Assembly (NCBI RefSeq): GCF_902497555.1
Contig: NZ_CABVGP010000002.1
Span: 1,066,501 to 1,130,500 of the forward strand
Source: Amycolatopsis camponoti
GTDB lineage: Bacteria; Actinomycetota; Actinomycetes; Mycobacteriales; Pseudonocardiaceae
Reading direction: 5' to 3'
Length of the DNA: 64,000 nucleotides
Position 1 is the stretch's first letter; each line of letters begins with the position of its first letter. Shown in pieces: positions 8,821 through 16,895 of this stretch. A program made the position numbers and the translations under genes. A model generated the notes under the pieces. It was not told the DNA's origin and made no database searches. It saw only the letters and a program-made list of their open reading frames with translations.

Positions 8821-10614
8821 ATGAGTGCACGTCGACGCCGCGGTGCGCTCGCGGTGCTGCTGCTCGTCGCCGCGACCACGGCCGGGTGCTCGGGCAACGA
8901 TCCCGAGGACGCTCTTTCGGCCTTCCTCGACGCCGTCGCGTCCGGGGACGTCGCCGCCGCGGCCGCGAACACCGACTCGCCGGACGCGGCCGCGACCGTG
9001 CTGTCCCAGGTCCGCGGCGTGCTCGAGCCCGAGTCCCTGGACGTCGACGACGAAGAGGTGAAGGAGCCGAACGGCGACACCGTCACCGCCGGCTACCAGC
9101 TCACCTGGCACCTGCCGCACGGCCGCACCTGGACCTACCGCGCCGATGCCCTGCTGCGCGCGGCCGAGAACGGCTGGCAGGTGCACTGGCAGCCGACGGT
9201 CGTGCACCCGCAGCTCGCTGTGGGCCAGACCCTCGGCCTGCTGCCGCAGCTGCCCGACACCGCGCCGGTCCTCGACCGCGACGGCGTGCCGCTGATGCGC
9301 CCGCAGACCGTGATCGGGGTGGCCGTCGACCCGCAGAAGACGGGCAACGCGAGCGCCGTCGCCGGCTCGCTCGCGAAGGCGCTGCACCGCTTCGAGCCGT
9401 CGGTCACCGGCCGCTCGGTGCTGGACGGGATGAGCAAGACCAAGCCCGGGGACGCCTACCCGGTGATCAGCCTGCGCGCCGGCGACTACCAGCGGGTCAA
9501 GCCGGTGATCTACGACCTGCCCGGCGTCCGGTTCGCCAGCCAGGAGCGGCTGCTGCCGGTCACCCGCGGTTCCGGGCAGCAGGTCCTCCCCGGCATCCGC
9601 GCGCTGGTCGAGCAGCAGCTGGCGGGTGCGGCGGGCTGGCGGATCATCACCCGTGGCGTCACCGGCAGCGAGGTCTCCGAGCTGAAAGCGGAGCCGCCGC
9701 GGCCGTCGGCGGCCGTCACCAGCACGCTCAGCGCGCGGATCCAGGCCGTCGCCGAGAAGGCCTTGGAAACCGAGCCGTACCCGGCCGCTCTGGTGGCGAT
9801 CCAGCCCTCGAGCGGCGACATCCTCGCCGTCGCGCAGAACCGGCCCGCCGACGACGAGGGCTCGCTGGCACTGGCCGGCCGCTTCCCGCCCGGGTCGACG
9901 TTCAAGATCGTGACGGCGGCGGCCGCGCTGGCGACCGGCGACGTCGACGCCGGCAGCCCGGTCGACTGCCCCGGCACCACGACGATCGAGAACCGCGTCG
10001 TCCCGAACGAAGGCCGGTTCGACCTCGGCCGCGTCCCGCTGACGACGGCGTTCGCGCGCTCGTGCAACACGACCTTCGCCCGGCTCGCCGCCGGGCTGCC
10101 GTCGTCGGCGCTCACCGACGCCGCCCGCTCGTTCGGGATCGGCGCGGACTTCGTCGTCCCCGGCCTGACCACGGTCACCGGCGCCGTCCCGGCCAGCGAC
10201 TCGGCCGTCCAGCGCGCCGAGAACGGCTTCGGCCAGGGCACGGTGGTGACCAGCCCGTTCGGCCTGGCACTGGCCGCGGCCACGGTGCAGGCGGGGAAGG
10301 TGCCGACGCCGTCGATCGTCAAGGGCCTGCCCGCGACCACGCAGAACGTCGGCGACCCCCCGTCGGACGACGTCCTGGGCGCCCTGCGCGGGATGATGCG
10401 CGAGGTCGTCACCGCGGGGACCGCGACCGGGCTGCGGGACATCCCCGACGTCGCGGGCAAGACCGGCACCGCACAGTTCGGCGACGGCTCCCGCTCGCAC
10501 GGCTGGTTCGTCGGCTACCGCGGTGACCTGGCGTTCGCCGTGCTGCTGACCGAGGCCGGGTCGTCCAAACCGGCGGTGCAGGCCGCGCACCGGTTCCTGG
10601 CGGGGGTCGGCTGA
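8821..10614 (+). CDS. Penicillin-binding lipoprotein (transpeptidase)
   Basis: A 597-residue cell-wall D,D-transpeptidase anchored as a lipoprotein, like Rv2864c. The lipobox is TTAGC with Cys23. An NTF2-like domain (MecA N-terminal type, about 28-140) leads to the dimerisation region and then the transpeptidase domain from about 320. The three catalytic motifs are present: Ser359-Thr-Phe-Lys362 in PGSTFK, Ser414-Cys-Asn416, and Lys547-Thr-Gly549. There is no glycosyltransferase domain, so it is a class B-type enzyme. It sits 62 nt after the acetyltransferase gene and 23 nt before map. Confidence 0.95.
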   Translation: MSARRRRGALAVLLLVAATTAGCSGNDPEDALSAFLDAVASGDVAAAAANTDSPDAAATVLSQVRGVLEPESLDVDDEEVKEPNGDTVTAGYQLTWHLPHGRTWTYRADALLRAAENGWQVHWQPTVVHPQLAVGQTLGLLPQLPDTAPVLDRDGVPLMRPQTVIGVAVDPQKTGNASAVAGSLAKALHRFEPSVTGRSVLDGMSKTKPGDAYPVISLRAGDYQRVKPVIYDLPGVRFASQERLLPVTRGSGQQVLPGIRALVEQQLAGAAGWRIITRGVTGSEVSELKAEPPRPSAAVTSTLSARIQAVAEKALETEPYPAALVAIQPSSGDILAVAQNRPADDEGSLALAGRFPPGSTFKIVTAAAALATGDVDAGSPVDCPGTTTIENRVVPNEGRFDLGRVPLTTAFARSCNTTFARLAAGLPSSALTDAARSFGIGADFVVPGLTTVTGAVPASDSAVQRAENGFGQGTVVTSPFGLALAAATVQAGKVPTPSIVKGLPATTQNVGDPPSDDVLGALRGMMREVVTAGTATGLRDIPDVAGKTGTAQFGDGSRSHGWFVGYRGDLAFAVLLTEAGSSKPAVQAAHRFLAGVG

Positions 10615-10637
10615 GCGGGCCGTCGTAAAGTGGGGGC

Positions 10638-11495
10638 ATGTCCGTTCGTGCCCCGCTGGTTCCCGGCGTCCAGACGCCGCGCCGTGACGTCCCCAGTTCC
10701 ATCGCCCGTCCCGAGTACGTGGACAAGCCGGCGCCGAAGCGGGACACCGGCAGTGGCGTGCGCACGCCCGAGGTGATCGAGGCGATGCGGGTCGCGAGCC
10801 GGATCGCGGCGCAGGCGCTGGAGGAGGGCGGCAAGGCCGTCAAGCCGGGAGCGACCACCGACGACATCGACAAGGTGGTGCACGAGTTCCTGCTCGACCA
10901 CCACGCCTACCCCTCGACGCTGGGCTACCGCCGGTTCCCGAAGTCGTGCTGCACCTCGCTCAACGAGGTCATCTGCCACGGCATCCCGGACTCGACGGTG
11001 ATCGAGGACGGCGACATCTGCAACATCGACGTGACGGCCTACATCGGCGGCGTCCACGGCGACACGAACGCGACGTTCCTGGCCGGCGACGTCTCCGAGG
11101 AGGCGCGCCTGCTGGTGGAGCGCACCCGCGAGGCGACGATGCGGGCGATCAAGGCGGTCCGGCCGGGCCGGCAGCTCAACGTGATCGGCCGGGTCATCGA
11201 GTCCTACGCGAAGCGCTTCGGCTACGGCGTGGTCCGCGACTTCACCGGCCACGGCGTCGGCCCCGCGTTCCACACGCCGCCCACGGTCCTGCACTACGAA
11301 GAGCCCTCCGTCGACACGATCATCGAGGAGGGCATGACCTTCACGATCGAGCCGATGATCACCCTGGGCACCATCGACTACGACATCTGGCCCGACGACT
11401 GGACCGTCACCACGAAGGACAAGAAGTGGACGGCCCAGTTCGAGCACACCCTCGTGGTGACGGCCGACGGCAGCGAGATCCTCACGCTGCCCTGA
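10638..11495 (+). CDS. map: Methionine aminopeptidase, type I
   Basis: Removes the initiator Met from nascent proteins. The 285-residue protein has the N-terminal extension of the actinobacterial MapB form (about 40 residues containing proline-rich segments) before the pita-bread fold. Metal ligands are visible in order: Asp in [10 protein letters not shown], Asp in HGDTNATF, His in GHGVGPAFH, Glu in TIEPMI and Glu in [14 protein letters not shown] ends 6 nt before the ATG and GGGGG overlaps it, so the start could be leaderless or use a very short leader. It ends 1 nt before the converging ABC permease gene. Confidence 0.97.
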   Translation: MSVRAPLVPGVQTPRRDVPSSIARPEYVDKPAPKRDTGSGVRTPEVIEAMRVASRIAAQALEEGGKAVKPGATTDDIDKVVHEFLLDHHAYPSTLGYRRFPKSCCTSLNEVICHGIPDSTVIEDGDICNIDVTAYIGGVHGDTNATFLAGDVSEEARLLVERTREATMRAIKAVRPGRQLNVIGRVIESYAKRFGYGVVRDFTGHGVGPAFHTPPTVLHYEEPSVDTIIEEGMTFTIEPMITLGTIDYDIWPDDWTVTTKDKKWTAQFEHTLVVTADGSEILTLP

Positions 11496-11496
11496 G

Positions 11497-12300
11497 TCAG
11501 TGGCTCGTGGCCTTCTTGTAGCAGCGCACCGAAAGCGGCACGAAGATCGCCAGCAGCAGCGCGATCCACAGCACCGACGCCAGGAGCGCGTGCTGCATCG
11601 GCCAGACGTCGCGCGGCGGGAGGGCCGCGCTCGTGTTGCCGAACAGCTCCCGCGCCGCCTGCGTGATCGCCGAGACCGGGTTCCAGTCCGCGATCGCCCG
11701 CAGCGGGCCGGGCAGCCGGCCGCTGTCGACGAACGTGTTGGCCAGGAACGTCAGCGGGAAGACGACCACCATCGACACGTTGTTGAACACCTCGGGCTTG
11801 CGCACGGCCAGCCCGAGCGCGCCCATCACCCACGACAGCGCATAGGAGAAGGCCAGCAGCAGGACGATCCCGCCCAGCGCCTCGAGCACGCTCGTGTGGA
11901 TGCGCCAGCCGACCAGCAGGCCGACCAGGCCCATGATGAGCAGGCTCGCCGTGCTGAGGATGAGGTCCGCGGTGGTCCGCCCGATCAGCACGGCGGCGGG
12001 CGACATCGGCAGTGAGCGGAACCGGTCGATGATGCCCTTCTGCAGGTCGTCGGTCAGTCCGTAGCCGGTGACGATGCCGCCCATCGCCACCGCGAGGGTG
12101 AAGATCCCGGGCAGCATGAACTCGCGGTACGACAACCCGGGGACGTCGATCACGCTGCCGAACACGTAGCCGAAGAGCAGCACGAACATCACCGGCGTGA
12201 ACACGAGGGACCCGAGCAGGTCCAGCGACCGGAAGATCTTGATCGAGTTGCGCTTGGCGATCGTCACGCCGTCGGTGACGGCCATCTGCACCGCGTTCAT
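11497..12300 (-). CDS. ABC-2 type exporter permease (DrrB-like)
   Basis: A 267-residue inner-membrane permease with six hydrophobic segments and the ABC-2 signature region, including LPGIFTLAVAMGG and RFRSLPMSPAAVLIGRTTADL. It pairs with the ATPase encoded just upstream: the ATPase stop codon overlaps this start (GTGATGA; either the ATG used here or the GTG one codon earlier). Family members export drugs, polyketides or lipids, and DrrAB exports daunorubicin. The substrate here is unknown. The stop is 1 nt from the convergent map stop. Confidence 0.9.
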   Translation of the reverse strand: MNAVQMAVTDGVTIAKRNSIKIFRSLDLLGSLVFTPVMFVLLFGYVFGSVIDVPGLSYREFMLPGIFTLAVAMGGIVTGYGLTDDLQKGIIDRFRSLPMSPAAVLIGRTTADLILSTASLLIMGLVGLLVGWRIHTSVLEALGGIVLLLAFSYALSWVMGALGLAVRKPEVFNNVSMVVVFPLTFLANTFVDSGRLPGPLRAIADWNPVSAITQAARELFGNTSAALPPRDVWPMQHALLASVLWIALLLAIFVPLSVRCYKKATSH

Positions 12301-13256
12301 CACACGGCCTCCTTCACGGTCTCGGCCACGTCGTGGCCGGTCAGGGTGAGAAAAACGTCGTCGAGGGTCGGGCGGCGGAGGCCGACGTCGCGGACGTCGA
12401 CGCCGTCGGCGGCGAGCAGCGCCAGCGCTTCGGTAAGCGCTTTCGCGCCGTGGGTCACGGGCACGGTGAGGCGGAAGCCCTCGGCCTGCGGCTCACCGCC
12501 GCCCAGCCCGGCCAGCGTCCGCCGGGCCACGGCGACGTCGTCGTGCGTGCCGACGGTCAGCTCGATCCGCTCGCCGCCGACGAGGTCCTTGAGCTCGTCG
12601 GCGGTGCCGCGGGCGATCACGCGCCCGTGGTCGATGACGGCGATGCTGTCGGCCAGCCGGTCGGCCTCTTCGAGGTACTGCGTGGTCAGCAGCAGCGTGG
12701 TGCCGCCGGCGACCAGTTCGGTGATGACGTCCCACAGCTCGGTGCGGGCCCGCGGGTCGAGCCCGGTGGTGGGCTCGTCGAGGAACAGCACCGGCGGGTT
12801 CGCCACCAGCGCTCCGGCCAGGTCGAGCCGGCGCCGCATGCCGCCGGAGTAGCCCTTGACCGGGCGGTCGGCGGCGGCGTCCAGGCTGAACCGGGCCAGC
12901 AGTTCCCGGCCGCGTGCCTTGGCCCGCTTGGTGCCCAGGTGGTAGAGCCTGCCGACCATCTCGAGGTTCTCGGCCCCGGTCAGCTCGAGGTCGACGGCGG
13001 CGTACTGCCCCGACGCGCCGATGTGCGTACGCAGCTGCTGCGCGTCCTTCACGACGTCGAACCCGGCGACCGTCGCACGGCCCGCGTCCGGCTGCTGGAG
13101 TGTCGTGAGGATCTGGACGGTGGTGGTCTTTCCGGCGCCGTTCGGCCCGAGCACGCCGAGCACCGTGCCTTCCGGCACCCGCAACGACATCTCGTCGAGC
13201 GCGGTGACCTTCCCGTACTTCTTGACCAGTCCCTCGGCCACGATGGCGTCTGACAT
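12300..13256 (-). CDS. ABC exporter ATP-binding protein (DrrA-like)
   Basis: A 318-residue ATPase of the daunorubicin-resistance group. Walker A GPNGAGKT is at 37-44, the signature YSGGMRRRLDLAGAL and Walker B VLFLDEPTTGLDP follow, and the switch His is replaced by Gln in TTQYLEEAD, as in many DrrA proteins. The C-terminal DUF4162-like domain (about 230-318) ends in RRPTLDDVFLTLTG. ATG start with GGGGAAG upstream. It is the third gene of a likely operon: RHH regulator, DUF4097 protein, this ATPase, permease. Confidence 0.93.
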   Translation of the reverse strand: MSDAIVAEGLVKKYGKVTALDEMSLRVPEGTVLGVLGPNGAGKTTTVQILTTLQQPDAGRATVAGFDVVKDAQQLRTHIGASGQYAAVDLELTGAENLEMVGRLYHLGTKRAKARGRELLARFSLDAAADRPVKGYSGGMRRRLDLAGALVANPPVLFLDEPTTGLDPRARTELWDVITELVAGGTTLLLTTQYLEEADRLADSIAVIDHGRVIARGTADELKDLVGGERIELTVGTHDDVAVARRTLAGLGGGEPQAEGFRLTVPVTHGAKALTEALALLAADGVDVRDVGLRRPTLDDVFLTLTGHDVAETVKEAV

Positions 13257-13285
13257 GGATCTTCCCCTTTGCGTGTGCGGAGTCT

Positions 13286-14128
13286 TCAGGCGCGGCGGAT
13301 GACGATGTCGCCGGTGTAGGTGTGGGCCTTGACCTCGACGGTCTCGGTGCTGGCACCGGGGCCGTCGGTGGCGCTGAGCGTGTTGCGCACGCTGCCGGTC
13401 AGCGAGTTGAGCTCGAGCCACGCGGCGCTGCCCTCGCGGATGCCGACCTCGATCTCGCCGACGGCGGTCTCGAGGACGACGCGGTCGCGGATGACCTCGC
13501 CGATCCGGATGTCGCCGGACGCGGTCTTGGCGTGCACGCCCGCGTGGGCGACGTCGACGAGGATGTCCCCGTTGGCGACGCTGACGCGCAGGTCGCCGGT
13601 CACCTCGCCGACGCGGGTCTCGCCGTTGGAGTTCTTCAGCACGGCGGTGCCGTCGATCTCGCGGATCCGCAGCTCGCCGGAGCCGGTGTGGACCTCGGCG
13701 TGCCCGGTGGCGCGGTCGACGGTGACGTCGCCGGTGGCGGTGCTCGCCTCGATCACGGCGGCTTCGTCGAGGTGGATGTCGCCGACGGAGGTCTTGAGCC
13801 GGCTGTCCCCGATGCGGCCGCCGACGCGGAAGTCGCCCATCGCGGCGGTACCGCGGATCCGGGAGCCGGCCGGCAGCTCGACGGTGATGTGCAGGGCGCC
13901 GGCCTTGCCCCAGAGCTTGGTGACGTACTTCGGGCCCTTGACCAGCAGCTCGCCGCCGGCGAACTCGACGTGGGTCCGGGCCACGGCCTTGACGTCCTCG
14001 CCGTCGGTCGGGTCGGCGGGTTCGATCTCGACGGTGGTCTCCGCACGCTCGCTGGCGACGATCCGGACGTCCGCGACGCTCACGTCGATCGTGGCCGTGA
14101 TCGGCTCGGGGGTGGGGAAAACAGGCAT
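13286..14128 (-). CDS. DUF4097 beta-repeat protein
   Basis: A 280-residue protein built from repeated short strands with the rhythm T-x-x-G-D-I/V (for example ASGDIRIG, SVGDIHL, TATGDVTV, GSGELRI, NGETRVG, NGDILVD), which is the DUF4097 or putative-adhesin pattern and is expected to fold as a right-handed beta helix. No signal peptide or membrane helix is seen, so it may be cytoplasmic. It lies between a ribbon-helix-helix regulator and an ABC exporter, with 29 nt to the ATPase gene. ATG start has AGGAGGG upstream. Role unknown; in this context a sensor or scaffold for the exporter is a guess. Confidence 0.85.
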   Translation of the reverse strand: MPVFPTPEPITATIDVSVADVRIVASERAETTVEIEPADPTDGEDVKAVARTHVEFAGGELLVKGPKYVTKLWGKAGALHITVELPAGSRIRGTAAMGDFRVGGRIGDSRLKTSVGDIHLDEAAVIEASTATGDVTVDRATGHAEVHTGSGELRIREIDGTAVLKNSNGETRVGEVTGDLRVSVANGDILVDVAHAGVHAKTASGDIRIGEVIRDRVVLETAVGEIEVGIREGSAAWLELNSLTGSVRNTLSATDGPGASTETVEVKAHTYTGDIVIRRA

Positions 14129-14195
14129 GGCTGCGCCCTCCTGGGGTGCTCGGGTGGCGTCTCCGCAGGTCGGAGACGTGAAGGAAGGGGGGGAG

Positions 14196-14687
14196 TTACT
14201 GAACCCAGCCGGTGTACTTCTCACCGAAGGCCGAGCGGCGCGGCGGCGGCTGGCTCCGGCCGGGGCCGAGCGCGCTGTTCGCGGCCCGGACGAGCCAGGC
14301 GTTGATGGAGATCCGGTCCCTGGCCGCGGCTTCTTCGACGCGCTGCTTGAGCTGCTCGGGCAGGCGCAGGTTGATCCGCGCGACGGCGCCGTCGTCGGGC
14401 TCCGGCGGGGGCGGTGGTGCCTCGGCGGGTGCGGGTTCGGGTGGGGTGGGCAGCGAAACGGCGAACTCGGCCTCGCGGCGGCGAAGGCGCACTTCGACGG
14501 AGCCGGGAGCGAGGTCGCGGGTGATCTCGTCGGTCGCGGCCGAAAGCACGTCGAGCAGGGTGAGCCGGATCGCCGATTCGAGCGGCGCGGTGAGCCGCTC
14601 GGCGAGAGCGACGGCTTCCTCGCCCGCCGCTTCGGCGGCGACCGCGAGCTCCCGGCGGAGTTCGTCCACGAAGGGCGTCAGGTCCAT
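14196..14687 (-). CDS. Ribbon-helix-helix (HicB/Arc-like) regulator with long N-terminal region
   Basis: A 163-residue protein. The N-terminal 80 residues are helical and acidic (VDELRRELAVAAEAAGEE). A proline-rich linker follows (TPPEPAPAEAPPPPPEPDD, about residues 84-102), then a ribbon-helix-helix DNA-binding unit at about 107-140 (ARINLRLPEQLKQRVEEAA and DRISINAWLVRAANSAL). The tail is basic and proline-rich. No Shine-Dalgarno is seen before the ATG. No toxin partner is adjacent; the downstream genes are the DUF4097 protein and an ABC exporter, so this is more likely their regulator than an antitoxin. A dense set of inverted TGGCAC half-sites lies directly upstream. Confidence 0.8.
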   Translation of the reverse strand: MDLTPFVDELRRELAVAAEAAGEEAVALAERLTAPLESAIRLTLLDVLSAATDEITRDLAPGSVEVRLRRREAEFAVSLPTPPEPAPAEAPPPPPEPDDGAVARINLRLPEQLKQRVEEAAARDRISINAWLVRAANSALGPGRSQPPPRRSAFGEKYTGWVQ

Positions 14688-14697
14688 GGCATTACTG

Positions 14698-14760
14698 TGG
14701 CACTGCAGTGGTGCCACGACAACCCTGAAATGGCACCCTTAAGGGTCAGAAGTGGTGCCA
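14698..14760 (-). promoter_or_regulatory. Four alternating TGGCAC/GTGCCA half-sites: probable operator
   Basis: TGGCAC occurs at 14698-14703 and 14731-14736; its complement GTGCCA at 14711-14716 and 14755-14760. The two GTGCCA sites share the longer word AGTGGTGCCA. A 12-bp perfect palindrome ACCCTTAAGGGT lies at 14735-14746. The block sits between the FadR-type gene and the RHH gene start, where autoregulation by the RHH protein would act. Confidence 0.6.
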
Positions 14761-14779
14761 TCAGGTCCGAAAGTCCAGG

Positions 14780-15463
14780 TCAGGAGCGTTCGACGCGCTC
14801 CAGGAGCTCGTCCAGGAAGCCGCAGGCCTCGGCCGCCGCGCGATCGGGATCGCGCCGGGCGATGGCTTCGGCAAGACCTTCGTGGCCGATCTCCGGAACG
14901 TGCTCGACGCCCGGCGTGATGCTCGACGTCGCCGCGATGCTCGCCGTGATGACCTCGGTGAGGCCGCGGTGGAGCTCGGTGAGCAGTCCGTTGTGCCCGG
15001 CGCGCACGACCGCCGAGTGGAACTCGGCGTCGGTGCGCGCGAAGTCCTCCCAGCGCCGTTCGCGCAGCTCGACCTCGCGGCGGACCAGCAGCGACCACAG
15101 CTCCGCCACCTCCTCCTCGGTGCGCGACAACGCGGCGAGGCGGGCGCCTTCGGCTTCGAGGGTGCGCCGGACCTGCAGGACCTCGCGCAGCTCGTCGCCG
15201 CAGAGGCGGCGGATCGCGCCGGACACCTCGCTGGTGGCGCGCACGTAGGTGCCGTCGCCCTGGCGGACTTCGAGCAGGCCCGTGTGCGCGAGCGCGCGTA
15301 CGGCTTCGCGGATGGTGTTGCGCCCGACGCCGAGCTGTTCGCCGAGCTCGGCTTCGGTCGGGATGCGCTTGCCGAGGGGCCATTCGCCCTCCGCGACGGC
15401 GGTGCGCAGCTGCTCGATGACCTGGTCGACCAGGCCGGCCCGCCGGGTGGTGGCCAAAGGCAC
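14780..15463 (-). CDS. GntR/FadR-family transcriptional regulator
   Basis: About 227 residues. The N-terminal winged helix-turn-helix reads LVDQVIEQLRTAVAEG, IPTEAELGEQLGVGRNTIREAVRALAHTGLLEVRQGDGTYV. The C-terminal FCD ligand/metal domain has LEAEGARLAALS, the DAEFHSAVV motif and a later His in EIGHEGL. The GTG at 15463 is preferred because GAAGGGA is placed 9 nt upstream and a TAGGAT -10 element lies at 15487-15492; an in-frame TTG at 15484 is the alternative. The gene is divergent from a CynX-type transporter with only about 50 nt between starts, so it probably controls the transporter and itself. Confidence 0.87.
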   Translation of the reverse strand: MPLATTRRAGLVDQVIEQLRTAVAEGEWPLGKRIPTEAELGEQLGVGRNTIREAVRALAHTGLLEVRQGDGTYVRATSEVSGAIRRLCGDELREVLQVRRTLEAEGARLAALSRTEEEVAELWSLLVRREVELRERRWEDFARTDAEFHSAVVRAGHNGLLTELHRGLTEVITASIAATSSITPGVEHVPEIGHEGLAEAIARRDPDRAAAEACGFLDELLERVERS

Positions 15464-15484
15464 AGGAGTTATCCCTTCATCCAA

Positions 15485-15512
15485 TCATCCTACGTATGCG
15501 ATAGTAGCGGTC
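15485..15512. promoter_or_regulatory. Overlapping divergent promoters of FadR-type regulator and MFS transporter
   Basis: On the plus strand GATAGT (15500-15505) ends 7 nt before the transporter ATG, which fits a leaderless start. On the minus strand TAGGAT (15487-15492) could serve the regulator. A TACGTA palindrome at 15491-15496 lies between them and is the natural place for repressor binding. Confidence 0.45.
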
Positions 15513-16742
15513 ATGCGCGTCGAACACCGTGAATCCGCCCTGGAACCCGAGCTGGACGGCGCCATCGAGGTCCGGACGCCGGGCGTGGTCGCCGCCGGCG
15601 CGCTCCTCGCGGTCGCGGTGGTGCTCACCGCCCTCAACCTGCGCCCGGCGATCACCGGGGTCGGGCCCATGCTCGAAGAAATGCGCGCGGACCTGGGCAC
15701 CTCGGGAGTCTGGGCGGGCGTGCTCACGACGTTGCCGACGCTCTGCTTCGCCGGTGCCGGGCTGGCCGCGCCGCTGCTGGCCCGCCGGGCCGGGATCGGC
15801 TCCGCGATCGCGCTCGCGCTGGCCACGATCGCGGCCGGGCTGGTCCTGCGCGTGGTCGACGGCCCGGCCGTGGTGCTCGGCGGGACGCTCGTCGCCACCG
15901 CCGGGATCGCCCTGATCAACGTGCTCATCCCGGTGGTCATCAAGGACTCCTTCCCGGCCCGCATCGGCGTCATGACCGGCGTCTACACCGCGGCCCTGCA
16001 GGGCGGCGGCGCCCTCGGGTCGGCGGTGACCCCGCAGCTCGGCGACACCTTCGGCGGCTGGCGCCCGGCGCTGGGCACCTGGGCGGTGGTGGCCGTCGTC
16101 GCGCTGGTCGCGTGGATTCTCGCAGCCCGCGGCACCGGCCGGACACCGCGTCACGCCGACGCCGCCGACGCCGGCCGGTCGCTGCTGCGCAACCGGCTCG
16201 CCTGGGTCGTCACGGCCTTCTTCGGCCTGCAGGCGTTCTACGCCTACGCCGCGATGGGCTGGTTCCCGCAGGTGCTGATGGACGCCGGAGTGCCGCGCGA
16301 CGAAGCCGGCCTGCTGTTCGGCCTGGTCTCGCTGATCGCCGTGCCCATCAGCCTGGTCGTCGCGCCGATGGCGGCCCGCCAGCGCGGCCAGGGCTTGTGG
16401 ATCGTCACCCTCGGCGTCTTCGGCTTCGCCGGGACGACCGGGCTGATGCTCGCGCCGTCGTGGTCGCCGCTGCTGTGGAGCCTGCTGGTCGGGCTCGGGA
16501 TGAGCGTGTTCTCCCTGGCTCTGACGGTGATCGCGTTGCGCGCCCGCACCGGCGCCGACACCGCCCGCCTGTCCGGGATGGCGCAGGGCTTCGGCTACCT
16601 GTTCGCCGCGCTGGGGCCGTTCCTGTTCGGCCTGCTGCACGACGTCGCGGGTGGCTGGCAGGTGCCGCTGGCGATGCTCCTGGCGTTGCTGCTCGTCCAG
16701 ATGGTGTTCGGCGCGCTCGCCGGCCGCCGCCGGTTCGTCTGA
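15513..16742 (+). CDS. CynX/NimT-type MFS transporter
   Basis: A 409-residue major-facilitator protein of the CynX/NimT (cyanate/2-nitroimidazole) subfamily with twelve predicted membrane helices. The signature after helix 1 is visible: LTALNLRPAITGVGPML. Other markers are GAGLAAPLLARRAG between helices 2 and 3 and INVLIPVVIKDSFPARIG before helix 5. The true substrate is not known; members move small anions or act as drug exporters. The neighbouring divergent FadR-type gene is its probable regulator. Confidence 0.88.
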   Translation: MRVEHRESALEPELDGAIEVRTPGVVAAGALLAVAVVLTALNLRPAITGVGPMLEEMRADLGTSGVWAGVLTTLPTLCFAGAGLAAPLLARRAGIGSAIALALATIAAGLVLRVVDGPAVVLGGTLVATAGIALINVLIPVVIKDSFPARIGVMTGVYTAALQGGGALGSAVTPQLGDTFGGWRPALGTWAVVAVVALVAWILAARGTGRTPRHADAADAGRSLLRNRLAWVVTAFFGLQAFYAYAAMGWFPQVLMDAGVPRDEAGLLFGLVSLIAVPISLVVAPMAARQRGQGLWIVTLGVFGFAGTTGLMLAPSWSPLLWSLLVGLGMSVFSLALTVIALRARTGADTARLSGMAQGFGYLFAALGPFLFGLLHDVAGGWQVPLAMLLALLLVQMVFGALAGRRRFV

Positions 16743-16765
16743 TTCTACTGTGCCGTTCGTCAAGA

Positions 16766-16807
16766 ATCCGACCACAGTCACGGCCGGACGGCTTTCGTGG
16801 CAACGGT
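16766..16807 (+). repeat. Dispersed 42-nt intergenic element, copy A
   Basis: This stretch matches 34685-34725 at 37 of 42 aligned positions, including the blocks ATCCGA, CACGGCCG, GGCTTTCGTG and CAACGGT. It lies between the CynX-type gene and the HTH regulator. A GGCAAC-G-GTTGCC palindrome overlaps its right end. Confidence 0.75.
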
Positions 16808-16847
16808 TGCCTGCCACTCGGCGGCCGGCCTGCTTTTGGCCGGATTC

Positions 16848-16858
16848 TTAACTGTTAA
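16848..16858 (+). promoter_or_regulatory. TTAACTGTTAA palindrome upstream of HTH regulator gene
   Basis: An 11-bp palindrome (TTAAC, T, GTTAA), strikingly AT-rich for this genome. It ends 26 nt before a TAAGAT -10-like element (16884-16889), which in turn is 6 nt from the GTG start. An identical copy lies at 17789-17799. Confidence 0.65.
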
Positions 16859-16895
16859 CGGCGTTCGTCCGGCCTGGGCCGCTTAAGATCACCGG

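Noticed and set aside
8755..10590. A 611-codon minus-strand open frame
   Set aside because: Antisense to the penicillin-binding lipoprotein gene, which has intact SxxK, SxN and KTG motifs; the antisense product is low-complexity Arg/Gly/Asp.
14196..14687. RHH gene as antitoxin of a toxin-antitoxin pair
   Set aside because: No toxin gene lies on either side; the long N-terminal extension and exporter context fit a regulator better.
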